The notes beneath the pieces were generated by a model. The model searched no databases. It worked only from the letters and a program-made list of their open reading frames with translations, and was not told where the DNA came from. A stretch of DNA of 64,000 bases from Mikania micrantha (lineage: Eukaryota; Streptophyta; Magnoliopsida; Asterales; Asteraceae): positions 52,769,372 to 52,833,371 of the forward strand of contig CM018682.1 of the NCBI GenBank assembly GCA_009363875.1. The letters run 5' to 3'. This document shows positions 1 to 10,200 of this stretch, in pieces. The position numbers and the translations under genes were made by a program. Position 1 is the stretch's first letter. The number at the start of each line of letters is the position of its first letter.

Positions 1-78
1 TGTTCATATTCACCTTGCACTACAAACATTTGTTTCCAATTCAACACGTTTATTCGATACTTAACTCAACCTTGTTCC

Positions 79-2082
79 TTGCGTATCTCAGGAGCAAACC
101 CTAACCCACCTCTCTGCACGTTCAAGATGTTCCTGGATTGCAAACCCCATTCATTCAGCGGTACAGAGGGTGCCGTTGGGCTGTTACGCTGGATTGAGAA
201 GGCGGAATCAGCCTTCGCCATGAGCAACTGCAGGAACGAGGACAGGGTCAAGTTCGCTGCAGGGACATTCGAGGGGGCTGCCCTCACTTGGTGGAATGCC
301 AACGTCCAGAACCTACGGCTTGACGCAGCCAACGCTCTGCCTTGGGATAACTTTAAACAAATGTTGAACCGTGAGTACTGTCCTCGCGGTGAAGTGCAGA
401 AACTGGAAACGGAATTCTGGAACCATAAGATGATTGGTTCCGAGGTCGAGGCTTACACCGCTCGATCTTATGAGTTAGCAAATCTGTGCCCGGAAATGGC
501 AACCCCACCCTTCAAACATATAGAGAAGTACATTGATGGACTGCCACCTCAAATTCAGGGCATGGTGCTCTCTGCTGACCCCATCACCATGCAACAAGCT
601 GTGCGACTGACTCACAAGCTCACTGATTCGGCAGTTGCACAAGGACTCTTGCCACCCCGTGGTGCTGTGACCACAACCAACGACAAGGGCAAACGGAAAT
701 GGGATGACACCCAGAACAAACCAACCACTCTCCAACCACCACCACAGCAACGTAAGTTTGGATCAACCCAAGCTTATGCCCCACCCATTCCAACCACCCA
801 GAACCAAGGAGGTTATGCTGGAAAACACCCCAAATGCCACAAGTGCAACTTCCATCATGCACCGGGTCAATGTGGTCGCTTCCAATGTCAGCGCTGCGGA
901 AAAGGGGGACATGCAGCCAAAGACTGCAGGGGTGAACTAATGACAAAAACCCCGCAACAGCCACAACAACAGCAACAACTTGAAGCACCGAAGGGTTGCT
1001 TCGAATGTGGGAAACCAGGGCACTTCAAGAAGGATTGCCCGCACCTGAAAAAGAACAACAACCAACCGAACAACAACGGGAGCAATGGTGCGAGGGGACG
1101 AGCCTTCGTGATTGGGGCCAAGGAGGCCAGGAGGGATCCCAACCTTGCAACCGGTACGTATCTCTTAAACGATAATTATGCTACTGTATTGTTTGATACT
1201 GGAGCTGAGAAAAGCTTTATATCTAAGGACTTTAGTGAGATACTTGCCATAACCCCAACACCCTTAGAAGTTGAATATACAGTAGAGCTAGCTGATGGTA
1301 AATTGATTGTAACTAAACACATTCTGAGAGAATGCACTTTAGAGCTAGCAGGCCATAAATTTAAGATTGACCTCATGCCGGTTACACTAGGCAGTTTTGA
1401 TGTCGTAGTGGGCATGGGTTGGTTGTCTGAAAACCAGGCTGAAATCATTTGCCACGACAAGGTTGTGCGCATACCTCTCCCTAGCGGAGAAACTCTAGAC
1501 ATCATGGGCGAAAGGAGTGACACTCCTCTGAACATCATCTCGTGCATGAAAGCTCACAAATGCTTACGAAAGGGATACACTGCCATATTGGCGCTTATCA
1601 CCGACAAGACTGAAGAGGAGAAAAGGATAGAAGACATCCCAGTCGTATGCGAATATCCCGATGTTTTCCCGGAGGATCTACCAGGATTTCCACCACCTCG
1701 ACAAGTGGAGTTCCGCATAGACCTTGTGCCGGGAGCAGCACCTATCGCACGAGCACCATATCTACTTGCACCTTCGGAAATGCAGGAACTGTCCAATCAA
1801 CTGCAAGAGCTGTTGGACAAGGGTTTCATTAGACCAAGCTTCTCACCTTGGGGAGCTCCGGTCTTATTCGTAAAGAAAAAGGATGGCACATTTCGTATGT
1901 GCATCGACTACCGGGAGTTGAACAAAGTGACAATCAAGAACCGTTACCCCTTACCCCGCATTGACGATTTATTCGATCAACTGCAAGGATCGAGTTACTA
2001 CTCTAAGATCGATCTGCGATCTGGGTACCATCAGTTGAGGATTCAGGAGGAAGATATACCCAAGACTGCTTTTCGCACTCGG
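79..2082 (+). pseudogene. Element A gag-protease-RT (5' part), interrupted by insertion
   Basis: Open for 668 codons up to the insertion point, where the frame runs on into LTR sequence and stops at 2160. The order is retrotransposon gag domain (about residues 15-160), a Gln-rich spacer, two CCHC zinc knuckles (CQRCGKGGHAAKDC and CFECGKPGHFKKDC), an aspartic protease with active site FDTGAEKSF, the pol linker and the first RT blocks (FVKKKDGTFRMCIDYRELN). Compared with element C the N-terminal part of gag is missing, so the true start is probably upstream of the window. The frame is in phase across the C insertion, so before that event this was one polyprotein. Chromovirus gag-pol encodes particle, protease, RT, RNase H and integrase functions. 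Confidence 0.9.
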
Positions 2083-2414
2083 TGTAACATCACTGTACTT
2101 TCGGTTGTCCGTACGTCCGTACATCCGTACGAATGTACTGTTACGACTGGATATTTATGATTATTAATGATTATGAGATTATTGATTGACTTTACTGATA
2201 TTATCGCTGTTGCTGGTATACATGGTTATAAATTATTATACGCATAAACCACGGGAAGTTTAGTTATAATTCAACTACACAGACCCGTAGTGTTTATTAC
2301 AGTTACGTATTACTGATGATGAAGGATTATTGGTTGAGAATTTATTTGTGATGGAACTGGGAGTTTGTTGGAGTCTGGTTACTAAACGTAGTCAAGGACC
2401 CATGGTCATGGTTT

Positions 2415-2493
2415 ATCGAAATAGCGGTGGGACGGTGGCTAGGGCAGTTGCGACTGACCCTTACATATGCCCTATATATATGCATATTTCGGT
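2415..2493 (+). other. Stem-loop module, LTR copy
   Basis: Outer arms ATCGAAATA (2415-2423) and TATTTCGGT (2485-2493) pair with one G-U. Between them are the box GGTGGGACGG, an inner hairpin with a TGCG loop (GGGCAGTTGCGACTGACCC, one bulged A) and TGCCCTATATATA. An alternative pairing AGGGCA with TGCCCT is also possible. The copy in the 3' LTR is at 12177-12255. Confidence 0.8.
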
Positions 2494-2648
2494 CTATCAT
2501 GGATGTGTCAGTGACTAGGGTTTAGTGGGTTTTGGTTTGAGAAATGATAATATTAAAGTTGTTAAATAATGGAAATTAATTACGCGAAGTGAGGTTACGA
2601 TCATTACTTAAACGCGAATGTGATTCAGAAATATTAACTTAATAATGT

Positions 2649-2780
2649 ATTCACGTGAATGACGATTCACACGAATATAATTATTAAGAATAATATTCTG
2701 AAACAATATTCCATAAATCGCAAATCGAATCGAGATACGGTACGAGCGTTGGATTCGCAAAGGTGACGATCTTTACGAAT
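2649..2780 (+). promoter_or_regulatory. Two 28-bp quasi-palindromes with TGACGAT core (U3)
   Basis: Copies at 2649-2676 and 2753-2780 each have 10-bp near-complementary arms (for example ATTCGCAAAG and CTTTACGAAT) around a centre containing TGACGAT. A more degenerate third copy follows near 2785-2812. The same 28-bp design occurs in the U3 of elements B and E. TGACG is the core of plant TGA/bZIP (as-1) sites, so an enhancer role is possible but inferred. Confidence 0.65.
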
Positions 2781-4617
2781 ACGTACGCGAGTAACATGTT
2801 TCGACGAGATATTTAAATAATATGGATCGATATTAAATTAATAAATAGAACTAAAAACGTTTATTAGGAATCACAACTTAAATCGTTTCGAATAAAATTA
2901 TTTATTAATTAATTTATTTAACAATAATAAAACGAAAACGATTTACGAAAACAATTTGTTTAAACTTGTTTATTTAAATAAAAAACCAATTTATTTAAAA
3001 TGATTTACAGTTTTAAATATGATATGTTAGAAAGACTGATTGTGTTATTACATTCCACGCGTATTAAACGAGACTTATTACGAGACAAAGTTTGTCTAGA
3101 AATCAAGATAATTAATGAAACCATATTATTTAAGCACATTATATTTGAATATGTTTATGTTTAAAAACCGAACATTTTATAATTTTAATCGTGATAAAAA
3201 CGAGACCGGACACGGGGGAAGACACGCGATATATAGAAAGGGTCTTTCATCATCCTCCTCATATTTCACAAAGTCTCTCTCTCTCTAAACATAAATTTTC
3301 GTCACCAACCACACCACCCACCTTCTCTCTAGCATTTTGAGCTCGATCATTGACGGAATCGCGATATCTCGGAGTCTAAACGACCGGGGAATCAAGGAGA
3401 ACAAGAAAGTACAAGGAAATCTTACGTTTGGCCGACGATCGAGGTAAATCCTGAGCTTTTATTTTCGGTTTTTGGTTAAAAACCCTATTACGAACGTGGC
3501 TATTATCTTTTACATCATGAATCGGGTTTTGAATGTATAATCGAGTTATGGGTGACCAATGGAAGCTAGGAACAGACCTGGAACGATCCTTAGATGTCGA
3601 TGATGATGATGAACAGCCGAGTATAGCAGGGTTCGCAAGGTTGGTAGGCCGAACTGTTGTGGGCTGCGAACCCCAGCAGGGTGGCGAACCCTTCATCACA
3701 CCAGCGAACCAGCGTGGGATGGCGAACCTTAGTCTTGAGCCGAACCTTAGGCTCCAAGGCAGTCGACCGGCGAGCCTTGCTGCCTCTTTAGCCGAACCCA
3801 CGACCTCACAGCGAACCCTCCCTGGACCTACGAACTTTGTTGTTGATTGACGAACCCTCATGCAGCGAACCCTAGCTGCATCACCTTAACTCGCGAACCC
3901 TTTGATGCCGAACCCTGCTGTTTCTTCTTGGCCGAACCCTAACCAAATTGGCCGAACCATCTCCTTGGGACAAGAGGGTTCGCTGCCCATGAGTGCAATT
4001 CAATTTGATTTTATCGAATTTGGAGTTAAAGGCAATTAGGGAACATGGTTACGCATGTACATATATACATATAAGTACCCGAATAGGTATGCATGGGAAA
4101 AACCTAGCCACCATCTTTTATGAACACATAAGTTAGAGTATGAGACTCTCTTATTAATGGGATAATTGACGAGGATAAAGTGAACATGAATTTTCTTTAA
4201 ACTTAAAAGTGGGTTTGACAACTTAAATAGTGGTGTAGGTGTGTAACCATGTATGCATGCACTAAGGATGGGTTGATGTGGGTTAAAAGGACAATACCTT
4301 TACAACTTATACGATCATGACATAATTAATTTAAAAGATCATTGTATAGGTAGGATAATCAATATTAATGGAGTGGAATTACCTTTACACAATGATAAGG
4401 TAATAGAATCTTTAGTGTAACATCTTAACTTAGATAGAATTTAACTAAGTTAATGAGTACGTGTGATCATATAATATGAACAAGTAGGGTCACCAAATGG
4501 CAATGAAATACTTATACTCATGAGCACAAATACTTAATACTTACAGATTATTGAGTTACTTTTGAGTTACAAACGCGAGCGCGCATAACACGAGAACACC
4601 GATTCTAAGGACTGCAG

Positions 4618-5423
4618 GTGAGTTCTCATAACCTCCCTTTCTTTAAACTGTTTTGTTTTAAAACTCGGAGGTGAAACATGTATACCAGATTAATTATTAT
4701 TTTGATAACATAAGGTTTATACCTGTTTATCAATATGATAATTACAACTTAAAATTTATTGATTATTATGGATTTTCTTTTATTATCTTATATCCGTGTA
4801 AACATTGTTATTGACTTAGGTCAATAACAAAGATTACATGTATTGTCACGTGGATGAGTTCCACATCCGTGAATCATTACTCTTAACTTCGGTTAATTGT
4901 TTTGACTTCATGTATTGTCACGTGGATGATTTCCACATCCGTGAAGTATTGCTCTTGACTTCGGTTAATTGCTTTGACTTCATGTATTGTCACGTGGTTA
5001 GCGACCACTCCATGATTCATGTATCTAACTTATGTTAAATACATAAGGAATCATGTATAGTCACGAACATTGATTGAGAATATGATTGATTGAGTTTGGT
5101 TAATTTGTTGTGGATTGATTGCCTATATTTGATTATGATTATTTGTGATTGGCTATGATTGATTTGGTTATGTGGTTATGTGATTGTGTATGTGTTTGGC
5201 TGTTGAATTGATGGATGTGGGTTGGATTATCTCATACAGGTATTCATATGGATTTCTCAAGAAGATCATAAGTTTTATACCCGTTTTAAACAAAGCATTT
5301 TATAAAACCATTTTAAGCATAAACTTTCAAACGCATTTTACTAAAACATTTTTAAATATAAAAACTTATGATTACTCACCAACTACTTTTGTAGTTGACA
5401 CTTGATTTTCTTACATGTTTCAG
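4618..5423 (+). other. Candidate intron inside element C LTR
   Basis: The donor CAG|GTGAGT (4617/4618) and acceptor ATGTTTCAG|GTGA (5423/5424) are near consensus. The acceptor is preceded by CTCACCAAC and TTGACA, plausible branch-point context. Elements A and E have the same donor and acceptor boxes at equivalent places in their LTRs; B has the donor in its 3' LTR and an intact acceptor in its 5' LTR fragment. The 3' LTR equivalent is 14380-15185. Confidence 0.55.
4838..5035 (+). repeat. 72-bp tandem repeat, three units, in element C LTR
   Basis: Units start at 4838, 4910 and 4982; the third is shorter and diverged. Each carries TGTATTGTCACGTGG followed by a short hairpin. In the first two, GGATG pairs with CATCC. 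In the third the stem is GTGG with CCAC around a different loop. The 3' LTR copy is 14600-14797. Confidence 0.85.
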
Positions 5424-5717
5424 GTGATGGAGACAAGTAGGATGAAGAGGATGATCTCTTCTATTTTGGACATCATCATCATATAGGATTCTTGGACTTA
5501 GTTAATTAACTAAATTTCTGGCGATTAGAGTTTAGTTAGTTTAACTAAATCTTTTGTGTATTTGATGTAATTGATTCATGATGAACATGATTTTGTGTAA
5601 TTATTGTGGTTGATTAAATGATATATGATGATATGATTTAGATGCCCATGAGCTTTTGAACAATCTACACATCCCTCGTGGCATCCCGATGATTCCGCCG
5701 TCGGTCGGGGTGTTACA

Positions 5718-5788
5718 GATTGGTATCAGAGCCTGGGTTATAGGGAATTAGGTTACTGGAAATGGTTGACCTAGTCTATAACCATAGG
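5718..5788 (+). promoter_or_regulatory. Element C primer binding site and PBS-adjacent leader hairpin
   Basis: TGGTATCAGAGC (5721-5732) is complementary to the 3' end of plant initiator tRNA-Met, the usual minus-strand primer of this clade. Immediately downstream, GTTATAG (5737-5743) pairs with CTATAAC (5776-5782), and inside it TAGGT (5749-5753) pairs with ACCTA (5769-5773). The same hairpin follows the PBS in elements B, D and, with one decayed arm, H. Confidence 0.85.
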
Positions 5789-7247
5789 ATACCCTAGTAT
5801 GAATTAAATTCATACACTAGTTAGTATATTCAGGATTTCATGCTTATGTGTTTATTACATGTTAATTGAAACCCTGTTATACATCTGATATAAATATGCT
5901 GATTATAAATTTCTTGCTTACGTGTGCCCTAATGATTCGATAAGGACATGCACGTGGTGTATCGTAAAGGTGGTGGGACGTTGGCTAGGGCAGTTGCGAC
6001 TGACCCTTACATATGCCCTATATATATACCATTTACGGTACATTAGGTGGATGTCAGTATTGAAGAATGTGGGAACTACCCGTTTGGGAAATTATTTGCT
6101 TAGGAACTTAATTGTTTATGAATTGCTTGCCTTAGGAAATATTTGTTTGAGCTATAAACTCCAGACAAGGACACACTCGTAGTATACTACAAAGGTGGTG
6201 GGACGGTGGCTGGGGCAGTTGCGACTGACCCCTACATATGCCCTATACATATACCATTTGTAGTATATTGGGAGTCTGTCAGTGTCAGGAACTTAGGATA
6301 TTACTAGGAATTATTGTGAGATGGATGTTGATGGTCTGTTGGTTAAGGTTGGTTTGGATTGACACTTTGGATGATCACACTTGATAAACACTTATAAATT
6401 CCCTTATAAAAACATACGGATTGGACACGTAGGGTGCATAGGATTAATGAACGATAATGAGCGATTAGTGATGTGATATGGACTTGGGAGAGGATATAGA
6501 CACTTGATGATAATATAAACGCATAGTGATGATACTAACACTTAGTGATGGTATGGACACTTGATGAGAATAAACTATAAGGAGGATATGAACACTTAGT
6601 GACAATAAGAGCACTTTGTGATGATATGAGTCCTCATTGATGATTATTGACATTGGGATTGATATGGATTTTAGTAAACTTAGACAATTAGGGGAACTTA
6701 ATGTCAGGTGAACTTAGACATTAGGTGAGCTTAGAAATAGGCAAGCTTGCATGTCAGGTGAACTTAGACATTAGGCAAACCTAAAAGTCCAAGGGAACTA
6801 GAGATCACTTCACTCAAAATTATCCTACTAAGGATAAGGTTTGTGAAGTGAGATTTATGGTGAACTGCATGACGCACTCTACACACTAGCAAGGGCATAA
6901 TCGTGGTGCAATGGAACGGTGGTGGGACGGTGTAGGGGAGATTGCGATCTACCTCTGCATATGCCCTATATATAAGCTTGTTGCATTGCATTGGGAGGTT
7001 GTCAGTGTTAGTATAGAGTGAAGAATGTATAGGATCTAGGAAATAGTTAGCTAACACTAGTTATGACCAACTAGGACACTTAGAATAATAATAGGCAAAT
7101 TTATAGACATTATGAGTTTAAATAACAGATAGGAAATAAATATAGTTCCTATATGTAATTCTAACTGTTTAAAATAAACTCAATTGACCATTGTTTGTAT
7201 GAATTACGTTGTAAACGGTAGTAACATGTTTCTAATTTCTCAGAAAC
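5789..7247 (+). other. Element C leader with three stem-loop modules
   Basis: About 1.5 kb between PBS and gag with no convincing ORF. It holds three copies of the LTR stem-loop module, at 5958-6042, 6181-6269 and 6907-6990. Their outer arms differ: TGTATCGTAAA/TTTACGGTACA, AGTATACTACAAA/TTTGTAGTATATT and TGCAATGGAAC/GTTGCATTGCA. Each stays complementary, while the GGTGGTGGGACG box and TGCCCTATA are kept. The stretch 6450-6790 is made of short, loosely repeated GATGATATGGACACTTAGTG-like phrases. Confidence 0.75.
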
Positions 7248-10200
7248 ATGCCGCCTCGCCGTCACAACGAAGATGACTCAAACAATGGGGATGCTAACAA
7301 CAGTAATGCCAACTCCGGCATACAAGAGTTAAAAACACTTATTTCTGGATTGGTGAGCCAACTGACTCAGGCTAACCAGAACATTAACCAGAATCGAGGT
7401 GGTGCAAACCAGACAACTTGCACGTTCAAACACTTCAATTCCTGCAATCCCCTGAAATTCACGGGTGCTGAATCGGCCACTGGTCTGCTGCAGTGGTTCG
7501 AGAGTATGGAGAACACCTTCATCAACAGCGAATGTCCCGAGAATCTGAAAGTCCGCTATGCCACCAGTGTTTTCCAAAAGAGAGCACTGACTTGGTGGAA
7601 TAGGGAAAAGCGAACTAGGGGAGTGGATGCTGCACTCGCACTGACGTGGACTGAGGTCAAGAACTTGATGACCACTGAATTCTGTCCTCGAAGCGAGATG
7701 AGGAAACTGGAAACTGAGTTCTGGGAACTCAAACAAGATAGTGGCGAGAATGTCATCTATAATACTCAGTTTCATGAGTATAGCTTACTGGTACCTCATA
7801 TGGTGACACCCTTGGAGAGGGCGATTGAGAAGTATATCGGCGGGCTGCCGGTACAGATTCAGGATACGGTCTACGGGAGTAATCCCAAAACACTGGAGGC
7901 TGCTATCCGTCTATCTGCAACTCTTACTGATAACCATGTGAGGAATGGGACTCTTACTCGGAAGGGACACAAGAAGGCTGACACCAAGACTACTGCAAAA
8001 GAAGTCAAAACTGAAGTCAAGTCTGAAGCTGCTAGCTCATCCAAAAGTAGCAACAAGAAGAGGAAGACCAGAAACTTCATGGTCACTGCTCCTGCTGCCA
8101 AATCTGCGCAGCAATCCTCAAACAACTCAACTGCCAGAAATTTTACTGGGAACACTCCTCAGTGTAATACCTGCCGATATCATCACGCACCGAACTTGCC
8201 TTGTCGCGTCTGCAATAACTGCGGCAAGTTCGGTCATTTTGCTAACGTCTGTCGGAGTGCACTGCAAGCACAAAGGATGCAACATGCACCGCTTACACTG
8301 CCAGCTCCTCCTGCACAACCTATACCAGCTGTACCCGTTCGCCAGGTACCTCAAGCACAGGCAAGAGCCTGTTATGAATGTGGTGAAGTGGGTCACTTCA
8401 GAAATCAATGCCCAAAGTTGACTGGAAATAATCAAAGGGTGGCAAGAGGCCGGGCTTTTCAGTTGAATGCTCCAGCTGCTCAAGCCAACCAGGATGTGGT
8501 CAACGGTACATTTCTGATCAACAACTCTTATGCATCTGTCTTGTTTGATTCTGGTGCCGATAGGAGTTTCGTTTCATATGATTTTGAATGCTTGCTTGGT
8601 AGAACACGTACATACTTAGATAAACCGTTTAACGTGGAAGTGGCTGACGGAAACACTATTGATATTGACACCGTTATTATCGGATGTACTGTGAACTTAA
8701 ATGATCACGTTTTCCCGATTGATCTTATACCCATGCATCTTGGTAGCTTTGATGTTATCATAGGCATGGACTGGTTAGCCACCCACAGAGCGGAGATTGT
8801 TTGTCATGAGAAATATATTCGTATTCCTTTAGCTTCGGGTGAAACTTTGAGAATAATTGGAGAAACTGCTAGTAAAGGTCTTAAGCTGATGTCTTGCACT
8901 AAAGCACATAAGTACCTTAGGAAGAAATGTATAGCCTTCTTAGCACACATTGTGGAGAAGAAAGAGAGAGAAAAGAGAATTGAAGATGTTCCGGTGATAC
9001 GAGATTTTCCAGAAGTTTTTCCAGATGATTTGCCGGGTCTTCCACCAGAACGTCAAGTTGAGTTTCGAATCGACTTAGTACCTGGTGCGAACCCAGTCGC
9101 CAAGGCTCCCTACAGACTTGCGCCTTCGGAGTTGCAGGAATTGGCGAGCCAGCTACAAGAGCTGACTGACAAAGGATTCATTCGCCCGAGCCATTCGCCA
9201 TGGGGTGCACCGGTCCTATTTGTCAAGAAAAAGGACGGGTCATTCCGGATGTGCATCGACTACCGCGAGTTGAACAAACTCACAATCAAGAATCGATATC
9301 CACTGCCGCGCATCGATGATCTCTTCGATCAGCTACAAGGCTCGGCATGGTTTTCAAAGATCGATCTTAGGTCTGGGTATCATCAGCTTCGCGTACATGA
9401 TGATGATATTCCCAAGACAGCTTTTAGAACAAGATATGGCCACTATGAATTTCTGGTAATGCCTTTCGGCCTTACCAATGCACCTGCGGTTTTCATGGAC
9501 CTCATGAACCGTGTCTGCAGGCCATACTTGGATAAATTTGTGATAGTATTCATTGATGATATTTTGATCTACTCAAAGACTAAGGAGGAACACGAGAAAC
9601 ACCTTAAGTTGGTTTTGGAGATTCTAAGAGAGGAGCGACTGTATGCCAAATTCTCTAAATGTGAATTTTGGCTTAAGGAAGTTCAGTTCTTGGGACACAT
9701 AGTCAATGCAAATGGTGTTCACGTGGATCCTGCAAAGATTGATGCTGTGAAGAATTGGAGTACACCGAAGACACCGACGGAGATTCGATCGTTTCTTGGA
9801 CTTGCTGGTTATTATCGGCGGTTCATATCGAACTTCTCCAGGATTGCTGTCCCTCTCACTGCTTTGACTCAGAAGAATAGGCCGTATGAATGGGGACCAA
9901 AGCAAGAAGAGGCATTTCAGACTCTGAAGCAAAAACTTTGTGATGCTCCTGTCTTGACACTGCCTGATGGAAATGATGATTTTGTGGTCTATTGTGATGC
10001 ATCCAACTTAGGTCTCGGTTGTGTTCTCATGCAACGGGGAAAGGTTGTGGCTTATGCATCAAGACAATTGAAGATTCATGAGAAGAACTACACTACGCAC
10101 GACTTGGAACTTGGTGCAGTCGTGTTTGCTTTGAAGATATGGAGACATTATCTTTATGGCACCAAGTGTGTAGTCTTTACTGATCATAAAAGTTTGCAAC

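Larger units (their letters stand above)
2083..5717 (+). repeat. Element C 5' LTR
   Basis: TG...CA-bounded, 3635 bp. U3 holds a stem-loop module (2415-2493) and two 28-bp TGACGAT quasi-palindromes (2649-2676, 2753-2780). A TATA-like TATATA lies at 3230-3235, followed by a CT-rich tract (about 3273-3290). Downstream are an island of about 15 CGAAC motifs (3650-3980), a strong 5' splice donor CAG|GTGAGT at 4617/4618, three 72-bp tandem repeats (4838-5035) and a 3' splice acceptor TTTCAG|GTGA at 5423/5424. ORFs read through it (for example 3533-3850 and 4838-5038) look like translations of repeats, not genes. Confidence 0.96.

Noticed and set aside
2305..2330. CTGATGATGAAGG as a hammerhead ribozyme core
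   Set aside because: No GAAA half-core or cleavage-site stem could be placed around it.
3533..3850. 105-aa ORF in C's LTR (and 13295-13612)
   Set aside because: It is a translation of the CGAAC repeat island, is shared only because the LTRs are duplicates, and resembles no protein I know. The 161-aa minus-strand ORF over the same bases has the same cause.
4838..5038. 66-aa repetitive ORF in C's LTR
   Set aside because: It follows from a 72-bp tandem repeat (a multiple of three); there is no start context and it lies inside a candidate intron.
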